Below the pieces are notes generated by a model. The model was given only the letters and a program-made list of their open reading frames with translations, made no database searches and was not told the DNA's origin. Below, one piece after another: positions 15,509 through 23,066 of a stretch of DNA of 64,000 nucleotides; positions within the stretch are counted from its first letter, which is position 1; each line of letters begins with the position of its first letter. Source of the DNA: Streptomyces vilmorinianum (GTDB lineage: Bacteria > Actinomycetota > Actinomycetes > Streptomycetales > Streptomycetaceae); the NCBI RefSeq assembly GCF_005517195.1, contig NZ_CP040244.1, positions 1,258,001-1,322,000 of the forward strand. Direction: 5' to 3'. The position numbers and the translations under genes are program-made.

Positions 15509-17722
15509 TCACGTGAACCGACGAAGTCGCAGGCTGTTTGTCACGACAAATACGGACGAAAATGCCATGGCCAGTCCGGCGATCATGGGGTTGAGGAGGC
15601 CGGCCGCCGCCAGCGGCAGAGCGGCGCAGTTGTAACCGAAGGCCCAACCCAGGTTCCCCTTGATCGTCGCGAGCGTCCGGCGGGAGAGGCGGATGGCGTC
15701 CGCCGCGACCCGGAGGTCCCCGCGGACCAGCGTCAGATCGCTCGCCTCGATCGCGGCATCCGTGCCGGTGCCCATCGCGAGCCCCAGGTCGGCGGTGGCG
15801 AGCGCGGCGGCGTCGTTCACGCCGTCGCCGACCATCGCCACCGTCCGGCCCTCCGCCTGGAGGCGCCTGACCACGTCGACCTTCTCCTGCGGCAGCACCT
15901 CGGCGAAGACCTTGTCCGCGTCGATGCCCACCTCGGCCGCCACCGTCTCCGCCACCGCGCTGCCGTCCCCGGTCAGCAGGACCGGCGTCAGACCGAGGGC
16001 GCGCAGCCGGGCGACCGCCTCCGCGCTGGTCTCCTTCACCGCGTCGGCGACCGTGAGCGCCCCGCGGGCCCGCCCGTCCCAGGCGACCTGCACGGCCCCG
16101 GGCTCCGGCACCCCGGGCACCTCGATCCCCTCGGCCTCCAGGAGGGCCGCGCGGCCCACCAGGACCCGGTGGCCGTCCACCGAGCCGCGCACGCCGAGGC
16201 CGGGCACGTTCTCGAAGGACGTCGGTACGGGGAGTTCGCCCGCCCTCTCGGTGGCGCCCGCCGCGACCGCCCGGGCGACCGGGTGCTCGGAGGCGTGTTC
16301 CAGGGCGCCCGCGAGGCGCAGCAGCTCGGTCTCGTCCTCGCCCTCGTACGCGTACACCTTCTGCAGCCGCATCCGGCCGGTGGTGACGGTGCCGGTCTTG
16401 TCGAGCACGACGGTGTCGACGCGGCGGGTGGACTCCAGGACCTCCGGGCCCTTGATCAGGATGCCGAGCTGCGCGCCGCGGCCGGTGCCGACCATGAGCG
16501 CGGTCGGGGTGGCCAGGCCCAGGGCGCAGGGGCAGGCGATGATCAGGACGGCGACGGCGGCGGTGAACGCGGCCGTCGTGTCGCCGGTCACGAGCAGCCA
16601 GCCGGCGAGAGTGCCGAGCGCGATGAGCAGCACCACGGGCACGAAGACGGCCGAGATCCGGTCGGCGAGGCGCTGCACCTGGGCCTTGCCGTTCTGCGCG
16701 TCCTCGACCAGCTTCGCCATCCGGGCCAGCTGGGTGTCCGCGCCGACCCGGGTCGCCTCGACGACCAGCCGGCCGGACGTGTTGACGCAGCCGCCGCTGA
16801 CCGGATCGCCGGTCGTCACGTCGACCGGGACGGACTCGCCGGTGAGGAGGGAGGCGTCGACGGCGGAGGCGCCCTCGACGACCGTGCCGTCGGTGGCGAT
16901 CTTCTCCCCGGGGCGTACGACGAAGAGGTCGCCGGCCCGCAGGGCGGCCACCGCGATCCGTACCTCCGTTCCTCCCCGGAGAACGGCCACGTCCTTGGCG
17001 CCCAGCTCCATCAGCGCGTGCAGCGCCGCGCCGGCCTTCCGCTTGGCGCGGGCCTCCAGATAGCGGCCGAGGAGGATGAAGGTGATGACGCCGGCCGCGA
17101 CCTCCAGATAGATGGCGGAGGCGCCCGCGCCGCGGGAGACGGTGAGATCGAAGCCGTGGCGCATGCCGGGCATGGCGGCATCCCCGAGGAACAGGGCCCA
17201 CAGAGACCAGCCGAAGGCGGCGAGCGTGCCGACCGAGACGAGCGTGTCCATGGTGGCGGCGCCGTGCCGCAGGTTCGTCCAGGCGGCGCGGTGGAACGGA
17301 AGTCCGCCCCAGACGACGACCGGGGCGGCGAGGGTCAGGGAGAGCCACTGCCAGTCGTCGAACTGGAGGGACGGGACCATCGCGAGCAGGACGACGGGCG
17401 CGGCGAGGAGCGCGGAGACGGCCAGGCGCTGACGGAGGGCGGCGAGCTCGGGGTCGCCCGCGAGGACTTCCTCCGCTGCGGGCTCCGGCTCCGGCGGCGG
17501 GGGTTCCTCGGCCGTGTAGCCGGTCTTGACGACCGTCGCGATCAGATCGGCGACCTCGACGCCCGGCGGGTGCTCGACCCGCGCCTTCGCGGTGGCGTAG
17601 TTGACGGTCGCTGTCACGCCGTCCATGCGGTTGAGCTTCTTCTCGACGCGGGCCGCGCAGGAGGCGCAGGTCATCCCGCCGATCGTCAGCTCGGTCACCG
17701 TGAGGGTGGGGGTGCTCGTCAT
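15509..17722 (-). CDS. copA: Copper-translocating P1B-type ATPase
   Basis: This 737-residue integral membrane ATPase exports Cu(I). It has one N-terminal heavy-metal domain with C19-A-S-C22, eight membrane helices, the phosphatase motif TGES, the CPC metal site in ACPCALGLA of helix 6, the phosphorylation motif DKTGTVT, the HP pair in SEHPVARA and the hinge GDGVNDAAAL. The conserved Tyr-Asn of helix 7 (FGYNCAALP) and Met-Ser-type residues of helix 8 (AFSSVFVV) fit the CopA/CtrA1 copper subclass. ATG 17722 is preferred over an in-frame TTG at 17734. It is downstream of copZ in the same operon, separated by 84 bases that contain a strong hairpin. Confidence 0.95.
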   Translation of the reverse strand: MTSTPTLTVTELTIGGMTCASCAARVEKKLNRMDGVTATVNYATAKARVEHPPGVEVADLIATVVKTGYTAEEPPPPEPEPAAEEVLAGDPELAALRQRLAVSALLAAPVVLLAMVPSLQFDDWQWLSLTLAAPVVVWGGLPFHRAAWTNLRHGAATMDTLVSVGTLAAFGWSLWALFLGDAAMPGMRHGFDLTVSRGAGASAIYLEVAAGVITFILLGRYLEARAKRKAGAALHALMELGAKDVAVLRGGTEVRIAVAALRAGDLFVVRPGEKIATDGTVVEGASAVDASLLTGESVPVDVTTGDPVSGGCVNTSGRLVVEATRVGADTQLARMAKLVEDAQNGKAQVQRLADRISAVFVPVVLLIALGTLAGWLLVTGDTTAAFTAAVAVLIIACPCALGLATPTALMVGTGRGAQLGILIKGPEVLESTRRVDTVVLDKTGTVTTGRMRLQKVYAYEGEDETELLRLAGALEHASEHPVARAVAAGATERAGELPVPTSFENVPGLGVRGSVDGHRVLVGRAALLEAEGIEVPGVPEPGAVQVAWDGRARGALTVADAVKETSAEAVARLRALGLTPVLLTGDGSAVAETVAAEVGIDADKVFAEVLPQEKVDVVRRLQAEGRTVAMVGDGVNDAAALATADLGLAMGTGTDAAIEASDLTLVRGDLRVAADAIRLSRRTLATIKGNLGWAFGYNCAALPLAAAGLLNPMIAGLAMAFSSVFVVTNSLRLRRFT

Positions 17723-17740
17723 GTGCCGTTCCAAAAGGGA

Positions 17741-17774
17741 GCAGGGCCGTACCGTCGTAACGGTACGACCCTGC
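17741..17774 (-). terminator. Intercistronic hairpin between copZ and copA
   Basis: GCAGGGCCGTACCGT (17741-17755) and ACGGTACGACCCTGC (17760-17774) form a 15-bp stem with one mismatch and a CGTA loop. It would act as an attenuating terminator or RNA-stabilising element lowering copA relative to copZ, a common arrangement for chaperone/pump pairs. Confidence 0.7.
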
Positions 17775-17806
17775 GGGGGTATGCCGTGGGGCGGGCGGTG
17801 CGGAGC

Positions 17807-18043
17807 TCAGGCGGCCAGGCCGACGAGCTCGTAGCCGGCCTCGTCGACGGCGGCGCGGACGGCCTCCTCGTCGAGCGGGGCCTCGGAGACGACGGTGACG
17901 TGGCCGGTGGCCGCCACGGCCGTGACCGAGGAGACCCCGGCGATCTCGGAGATCTCGCTGGAGACCGCGCCCTCGCAGTGGCCGCAGGTCATTCCCTTGA
18001 CCTGGTACACGGTCGTGAGTTCGGTCTTCGTCTCGGCGGTCAT
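17807..18043 (-). CDS. copZ: Copper chaperone (heavy-metal-associated domain)
   Basis: This is a 78-residue single HMA-domain protein with the metal-binding motif GMTCGHC (Cys20, Cys23), of standard CopZ length. It carries Cu(I) in the cytosol to CopA or to the CsoR regulator. It is the first gene of the operon, 57 bases downstream of a CsoR-type palindrome. ATG 18043 is preceded by AGAGGAGAC. Confidence 0.95.
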   Translation of the reverse strand: MTAETKTELTTVYQVKGMTCGHCEGAVSSEISEIAGVSSVTAVAATGHVTVVSEAPLDEEAVRAAVDEAGYELVGLAA

Positions 18044-18100
18044 GACGGTCTCCTCTTTCGAGAGGTGGAGCTGGTTCAGAGTCGTACTGAAGCACAGGTT

Positions 18101-18117
18101 ATACCCCTAGGGGGTAT
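18101..18117. promoter_or_regulatory. CsoR-type copper operator
   Basis: ATACCCC-TAG-GGGGTAT is a 17-bp palindrome matching the G/C-tract dyad bound by CsoR repressors of actinobacteria. On the coding strand it is directly continued by a TATAAC that could be the -10 box, so CsoR binding would block the promoter until Cu(I) is present. No csoR gene is in the window. Confidence 0.85.
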
Positions 18118-18148
18118 GAATTCCACTCCTTCGCGTCCGGGTCGGAGA

Positions 18149-18346
18149 TCAGTCCCGGCGGCTCCGGTTGCCCGGGCGGTTGGCCACCCAGGCGCGGATC
18201 GTGTCCGAGTACCAGAAGGGCTTCCCCGACTCGACGTGGTCGGGCGGCGGCAGGAGTCCGTGCTTCCGGTAGGAGCGGACGGTGTCCGGCTGCACCCTGA
18301 TGTGAGCGGCAATGTCCTTGTACGACCAGAGCCTTCTGTCCGTCAT
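18149..18346 (-). CDS. Small helix-turn-helix protein (excisionase/MerR-like)
   Basis: This 65-residue protein is little more than a winged helix-turn-helix: LWSYKDIAAHIRVQPDTVRSY at the N-terminus (residues 5-25), then the wing KHGLLPPPDHV and FWYSDTIRAWVANRPG. The fold resembles HTH_17/AlpA-like DNA-binding proteins used as small regulators. ATG 18346 lies 9 bases after GGAGG; an in-frame GTG at 18355 overlaps that site and is less likely. It is a single gene with no mobile-element genes nearby, so excision is not implied. Confidence 0.78.
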   Translation of the reverse strand: MTDRRLWSYKDIAAHIRVQPDTVRSYRKHGLLPPPDHVESGKPFWYSDTIRAWVANRPGNRSRRD

Positions 18347-18593
18347 GCGTGGCACCTCCCTGCCCGCCTCACAGCGGCGGCGGGGGTGCCGTTCGGGGGA
18401 GCTGCGGAGCGGGCGCTGGCGATCACTGAGCCTGTGCCCGATGCAACGACACCTCCCGACGGGAGGAGAGCGGCTGTCGATCGGCTGTGACGGAAAGCCC
18501 GCGTAATGGAGATATGTGTGACGACAGGGGGACGGATGTGACCTAAGTGGCGCATCGTCACATCGGCGCGCCTCGGTGGGGTCTCCCGCGCCT
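18347..18593. other. Intergenic region without a recognisable gene
   Basis: A short perfect hairpin CCTCCC-GAC-GGGAGG (18452-18466) is present. Nothing else is evident in this region. Confidence 0.5.
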
Positions 18594-19502
18594 CTATGCT
18601 CCGCAGGAGCGCAGGAAGCGGCGGGTGCGTACCGCGATCGGATACGGCGTGTCCGGCTCGCACGGGTACATGTCCTGCTCGACGATGGCGAAGAGCTCCA
18701 CCCCCAGGCCCTGCGCCGCCGCCAGGACCGGCTCCAGGGCCGGCACCCCGGCGGGCGGTTCGCACATCACGCCCCGTGCCACGGCCGGCCCGAACGGCAC
18801 CTCGTCGGCGACGACACCGGCCAGGATCTCGGGGTCGACCTGCTTGAGATGGAGATAGTCGATCCGCTCGCCGTAGGTCTCGATCAGCTTGACGCTGTCG
18901 CCCCCGCAGTAGGCGTAGTGCCCGGTGTCCAGGCAGAGCGAGACCAGGTCGGGATCCGTGGCGTCCAGGAACCGGGCCACGTTCTCCTCGGTGTCGACAT
19001 GGGTGTCCGCGTGCGGATGGACGACGATCCGCAGACCGTAGCGCTCCCGGACCTCGTGACCCAGGCGTTCGGTCAGGGTGGTCAGCTGCCGCCACTGCCC
19101 GGCCGTGAGCGTGCGGTCCTCCAGGACCACCCCCGTCTTGTCGTCCCGCCAGAAGGAGGGGATGACCACCAGGTGCTCCGCGCCCATCGCCTGGGCCAGA
19201 GCGGCGTTGTCGGCGACATGCGCCCAGGTCCTGTCCCAGACGGCGGGGCCGTGGTGCAGGCCGGTGAAGACCGTTCCGGCCGAGACCCGCAGGCCCCGGC
19301 GCCCGGTCTCCTCGGCCAGGATCGCGGGATCGGTGGGCAGGTAGCCGTACGGGCCGAGCTCGATCCACTCGTATCCGGCCCCGGCGACCTCGTCGAGGAA
19401 GCGCTGCCAGGGGACCTGCCGGGGATCGTCGGCGAACCAGACGCCCCAGGAGTCGGGGGCGGAGCCGATACGGATACGGGACAGAGGCGACGGCTTCGTC
19501 AT
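18594..19502 (-). CDS. Inosose-dehydratase-like sugar phosphate isomerase/epimerase (IolE-type)
   Basis: This 302-residue TIM-barrel enzyme is divergent from the inositol operon. The opening GSAPDSWGVWFADDP at about residues 13-27 is the signature seen in IolE (2-keto-myo-inositol dehydratase) relatives, and metal ligands of the family are visible (VHPHADTHVDT, LCLDTGHYAY, YLHLKQVDPE, FAIVEQD). IolE removes water from 2-keto-myo-inositol to give the trione that IolD hydrolyses. No other iolE candidate is in the operon, which supports this role, but an IolI/IolH-type isomerase cannot be excluded. ATG 19502 has AAGG eight bases upstream; an in-frame GTG at 19511 is possible. Confidence 0.82.
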   Translation of the reverse strand: MTKPSPLSRIRIGSAPDSWGVWFADDPRQVPWQRFLDEVAGAGYEWIELGPYGYLPTDPAILAEETGRRGLRVSAGTVFTGLHHGPAVWDRTWAHVADNAALAQAMGAEHLVVIPSFWRDDKTGVVLEDRTLTAGQWRQLTTLTERLGHEVRERYGLRIVVHPHADTHVDTEENVARFLDATDPDLVSLCLDTGHYAYCGGDSVKLIETYGERIDYLHLKQVDPEILAGVVADEVPFGPAVARGVMCEPPAGVPALEPVLAAAQGLGVELFAIVEQDMYPCEPDTPYPIAVRTRRFLRSCGA

Positions 19503-19552
19503 GAAGGCCACCTTGGCCGCGCCCGGAAGGGCCCGTCAAGACGCTCGTCCGA

Positions 19553-19598
19553 ATGTAAGGACATAGCGTTGACAGGGCTCAGGACGGGCGGATAGACC
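19553..19598. promoter_or_regulatory. Divergent iol promoter/operator region
   Basis: TTGACA (19569-19574) with TAGACC 18 bases on gives a good promoter for iolC. Immediately upstream lies the dyad ATGT-AAGG-ACAT (19554-19565), placed to control both iolC and the divergent isomerase gene. The inositol repressor that would bind is not in the window. Confidence 0.6.
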
Positions 19599-19640
19599 TG
19601 GGTGCGGGGCCGAGGCGAGCCGGGGCGAGAGGTAACGCGT

Positions 19641-20615
19641 ATGGAGTCGGAGCCGTACGACCTGATCACGATGGGGCGCCTCGGCGTGGACCTCTATCCG
19701 CTCCAGGTGGGGGTACCGCTCGCCCGGGTGGAGACCTTCGGGAAGTTCCTGGGCGGCTCGCCCGCGAACGTGGCCGTGGCGGCGGCGCGGCTCGGCCGGC
19801 GTACGGCGCTCGTGAGCCGGACCGGGGCGGACTCCTTCGGGGAGTACCTGCACGAGGAGCTCAGGGAGTTCGGGGTCGACGACCGGTGGGTGACGGAGGT
19901 CGGGGCGTATCCGACGCCGGTCACCTTCTGCGAGATCTTTCCGCCCGACGACTTCCCGATCCACTTCTACCGGCAGCCCAAGGCGCCGGACCTGGAGATC
20001 CATCCGCACGAACTGGACCTGGGGGCGATCGGCGCGGCGCGGGCGTTCTGGGTCACGGGGACGGGCCTGAGCGCCGAGCCGAGCCGCGCGGCGACGCTGG
20101 CGGCGCTCGGGGCGAGGAGCGGTGGGCTCACCGTCCTCGACCTGGACTGGCGGCCGGTGCTCTGGCCCGATCCGGCCGAGGCGGGCCCGCTCTACCGGGA
20201 GGCCCTGCGCCATGTGACCGTCGCGGTCGGGAACCTGGAGGAGTGCGAGGTGGCGACGGGGGAGCGCGAACCGTACGCGGCGGCCCGCGCGCTCCTGGAC
20301 GCCGGGGTCCGGCTCGCGGTCGTCAAGCAGGGCCCCAAGGGGGTCCTCGCGATGACGGCGGACGGGGAGAGCGCGGAGGTCGAGCCGCTGCCGGTCGAGG
20401 TGGTCAACGGCCTCGGCGCGGGCGACGCGTTCGGCGGGGCGCTCGCGCACGGCCTGCTCGCCGGCTGGGACCTGGACCGTACGATCCGCTGGGCCAACGC
20501 GGCGGGCGCCCTCGTCGCCGGCCGCCTCGCCTGCTCCCCGGCGATGCCGTACGCCGACGAGATCGAGCAGGCCCTCGCGGCCGGCACCGGCACGATCCCG
20601 GAGCGCACCCCATGA
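19641..20615 (+). CDS. iolC: 5-dehydro-2-deoxygluconokinase
   Basis: This 324-residue PfkB/ribokinase-family enzyme phosphorylates 2-deoxy-5-keto-gluconate in myo-inositol breakdown. The family glycine motif GGSPANVAVAAARLGR is at about residues 37-52 and the ATP/catalytic signature GLGAGDAFGG at 257-266, with the base Asp262. Start ATG 19641 follows AGAGG. It is first in the operon iolC-aldolase-iolB-iolD-iolA and overlaps the next gene by 4 bases (ATGA). Confidence 0.94.
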   Translation: MESEPYDLITMGRLGVDLYPLQVGVPLARVETFGKFLGGSPANVAVAAARLGRRTALVSRTGADSFGEYLHEELREFGVDDRWVTEVGAYPTPVTFCEIFPPDDFPIHFYRQPKAPDLEIHPHELDLGAIGAARAFWVTGTGLSAEPSRAATLAALGARSGGLTVLDLDWRPVLWPDPAEAGPLYREALRHVTVAVGNLEECEVATGEREPYAAARALLDAGVRLAVVKQGPKGVLAMTADGESAEVEPLPVEVVNGLGAGDAFGGALAHGLLAGWDLDRTIRWANAAGALVAGRLACSPAMPYADEIEQALAAGTGTIPERTP

Positions 20616-22222
20616 CCGCCGCCCGCCCCGGAGACACCTGGCGCACCCGCGCCGCCCACCGCCGCGCGGGCGGCCCGAGGGTCCACGACCGAACAGCGCC
20701 GCCCCCCTCGGCCACGGGCCCCGCCGACCGGGCCGCCGACCCCGGACCCGCACCCACCCCGGACACCCCCGCCCCGTCGCCGAAGCGCGGCGAAGCATCC
20801 CGACTACCGCTCACCGGCCCGGAGCCCACCGGCCCGGCGGAGGCCGTGGCCCCGGTGCCGTCCGGTGGCCCGGAGCCGGCCGGTGTGCCGTCCGGTGGAC
20901 CGGAGCCGGCCGGTGTGCCGTCCGGTGGACCGGAGCCGGCCGGTGTGCCGCCCACCGGCCCGGAGCCCGCTGGCCCGGCGGAGGCCGTGGCCCCGGTGCC
21001 GTCCGGTGGACCGGAGCCGGCCGGTGTGCCAGAAGCCGTGGCCCGAGTGCCGGCCGGTGGTCCGGCACCGACCGGTGCGCCGCCCACCGGACCGGAGCCC
21101 GGCGGCCCGGCGGCGGCCGGTGGCCCGGAGGCCTCGCCCCCGGTGTCGTCCGCCAGGTCGAACGTCCCGGTGCCCCCTGCCGGGGCGTCACGGGCCGCCG
21201 GATCGGAGGCCGGCCCGGAGTCCGCCGGCCCCGCGTCCTCCGCCGACGCGGACCTCCTGCGACGCGTCGCGCACCCCGCGCCGCGCAGGCGGTTCGGGCG
21301 GGCCGTGGCCGTCACGCCTCCGTCGCCCCTCGCGGCCGTCGACGTCGAGCGGCTCGTCACGCTGCGGGCGCATCATCCCGAGGCCGTCGCCGAGGCCGCG
21401 GCCCGGCGGCGGACGCGGCCGTTGTTCCAGGAGCGGGACCGGCTGCTGATCGTCGCCGCCGACCATCCCGCCCGTGGCGCGCTGGCCGTCGGCGAGCGCC
21501 CGTACGCCATGGCCGACCGCGCCGACCTGCTCGGCCGGCTCCGCCTCGCCCTGTCCCGGCCCGGCGTCGACGGCGTCCTCGCCTCCGCCGACATCCTCGA
21601 CGACCTGCTGCTCCTCGGCGCCCTGGAGGACCGGCTCGCCGTCGGCTCCATGAACCGCGGCGGCCTCGCCGGAGCCGCGTTCGAGCTCGACGACCGCTTC
21701 ACCGGCCACCGTCCCCAGGACCTCGCCCGGCTCGGCTTCGACGCCGGCAAGCTCCTCCTGCGGATCGATCGCGACGACCCCGGTTCCCTCTCCACCCTCC
21801 ACTCCGCCGCCCGCGCCGTCGACGAGATGGCCGGCCTGCGGCTGCCCGTCTTCATCGAGCCCTTCCTCTGCCGCCGCGACCACGAGGGGCGGCTCCACAA
21901 CGACCTCTCCGCCGAGGCCGTCACCACCTCCCTCGCCGTCGCCTCCGGCCTCGGCGGCACCTCCGCCTACACCTGGCTCAAGGTCCCGGTCACCGAACAC
22001 CCCGACGACATGGCCCGCGTCATGGAGACCACCACCCTCCCCGCCGTCGTGCTCGGCGGAGACCCCGGCCCCGGCCCCGACGCCCAGGAGAGCGCGTACG
22101 AGAAGTGGCGCGGCGCGCTGCGCCTGCCCACCGTCCGCGGCCTGGTCGTCGGCCGCTCGCTGCTCTACCCGCCGGACGGGGATGTGGCCGGAGCCGTCGA
22201 TACGGCGGCGAGTCTGCTGTGA
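20612..22222 (+). CDS. Cgl0159-type (beta/alpha)8 aldolase-like protein with a repeat-rich N-terminal extension
   Basis: The core (about residues 235-536) is the Cgl0159-family TIM barrel that sits after iolC in actinobacterial inositol operons and is thought to serve as the aldolase splitting 2-deoxy-5-keto-gluconate 6-phosphate, the role of IolJ elsewhere. Core motifs are LLIVAADHPARG, DGVLASADILDDL, SMNRGGLAG and RLPVFIEPFLC. The first about 230 residues are a Pro/Gly/Glu/Ala-rich low-complexity arm with decapeptide repeats GVPSGGPEPA. Family members I know start close to the barrel, so this arm is unusual. The ATG at 20612 overlaps the iolC stop, which supports translation of the arm, though an internal start cannot be excluded. 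Confidence 0.8.
   Translation: MTAARPGDTWRTRAAHRRAGGPRVHDRTAPPPSATGPADRAADPGPAPTPDTPAPSPKRGEASRLPLTGPEPTGPAEAVAPVPSGGPEPAGVPSGGPEPAGVPSGGPEPAGVPPTGPEPAGPAEAVAPVPSGGPEPAGVPEAVARVPAGGPAPTGAPPTGPEPGGPAAAGGPEASPPVSSARSNVPVPPAGASRAAGSEAGPESAGPASSADADLLRRVAHPAPRRRFGRAVAVTPPSPLAAVDVERLVTLRAHHPEAVAEAAARRRTRPLFQERDRLLIVAADHPARGALAVGERPYAMADRADLLGRLRLALSRPGVDGVLASADILDDLLLLGALEDRLAVGSMNRGGLAGAAFELDDRFTGHRPQDLARLGFDAGKLLLRIDRDDPGSLSTLHSAARAVDEMAGLRLPVFIEPFLCRRDHEGRLHNDLSAEAVTTSLAVASGLGGTSAYTWLKVPVTEHPDDMARVMETTTLPAVVLGGDPGPGPDAQESAYEKWRGALRLPTVRGLVVGRSLLYPPDGDVAGAVDTAASLL
20857..20946 (+). repeat. 30-bp in-frame minisatellite inside the aldolase-like gene
   Basis: Three successive 30-bp units (20857, 20887, 20917) differ at one position only and encode the repeat PSGGPEPAGV. 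Degenerate units extend the array to about 21110, and a larger block of about 60 bp starting near 20831 is repeated near 20971. All units are multiples of three, so copy changes keep the reading frame. Confidence 0.92.
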
Positions 22223-22250
22223 GTGCTGTAGGAAGGGGTACGCACCGACC

Positions 22251-23066
22251 GTGAAACCAGTCAACTCCCTGCACCTGCCCGCCGGGACCGCCTCCCACGG
22301 GCCGTACGCCCTCCACGTCGACCCCGACCGGGCCGGCTGGAGATACTCCGCACTGCGCGTCCTCGAACTCGGCCCGGGAGCCACCCACCTCCTGGACACC
22401 GGGGACAGCGAGTGGATCGTGCTTCCGCTCACCGGCGGCTGTACGGTGCACGTCGACGGCGAGAATCTTCAACTCCTGGGCCGCGAGGGCGTGTTCGGCG
22501 GAGCATCCGACTTCGCCTACGTGCCCCGCGACGCCCGAGCCCAGATCGCCTCCGGTGCGGGAGGCCGCTTCGCTTTGGCAGGAGCGAAGTGCGAGCGACG
22601 ACTCCCCGCTCGCTACGGCCCCGCGCCGGAGGTACCCGTCGAGGCCCGCGGCAGCGGCAACCAGGCCCGGCAGGTACGGAACTTCGCCGCGGCGGACGTC
22701 TTCGAGGCGGACCGGCTGATCGCCGTCGAGGTTGTCACGCCCGGCGGGAACTGGTCCTCCTACCCGCCCCACAAGCACGACGAGAACCGCCCCGGCGCCG
22801 AGGCCGAGCTGGAGGAGATCTACTACTACGAGATCGCCGGAGGCGGCCTGGGCTACCAGCGGATCTCCCCCTCCCGGCCCGGCGGTGCCGACCTCCTCGC
22901 CGAGGTCCGCACCGGCGACGCCGTCCTCGTGCCCGACGGCTGGCACGGCCCGTCCATCGCCCAGCCGGACCACGCCATGTACTACCTCAACGTCATGGCG
23001 GGACCAGGACCCGAACGGGAGTGGAAGATCTGCTTCCACCCCGACCACACGGAGGGATACAAGTGA
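22251..23066 (+). CDS. iolB: 5-deoxy-glucuronate isomerase
   Basis: This 271-residue bicupin enzyme isomerises 5-deoxy-glucuronate to 2-deoxy-5-keto-gluconate in myo-inositol catabolism. The metal-binding cupin motif PPHKHDEN (about residues 171-178) with the partner E in LEEIYYYE (about 186-193) and a late H in DGWHGPS are visible. GTG 22251 has AGGAAGGGG upstream and lies 28 bases after the aldolase stop; the 3' end overlaps iolD (GTGA). Confidence 0.94.
   Translation: MKPVNSLHLPAGTASHGPYALHVDPDRAGWRYSALRVLELGPGATHLLDTGDSEWIVLPLTGGCTVHVDGENLQLLGREGVFGGASDFAYVPRDARAQIASGAGGRFALAGAKCERRLPARYGPAPEVPVEARGSGNQARQVRNFAAADVFEADRLIAVEVVTPGGNWSSYPPHKHDENRPGAEAELEEIYYYEIAGGGLGYQRISPSRPGGADLLAEVRTGDAVLVPDGWHGPSIAQPDHAMYYLNVMAGPGPEREWKICFHPDHTEGYK

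Noticed and set aside
20850..21110. CRISPR array
   Set aside because: The repeats are contiguous 30-bp units without unique spacers and lie inside a coding frame.
20404..21360. Minus-strand frame with Pro/Ala repeats opposite the aldolase arm
   Set aside because: The repeat gives open frames on both strands. Coupling to iolC and continuity with the barrel favour the plus strand.
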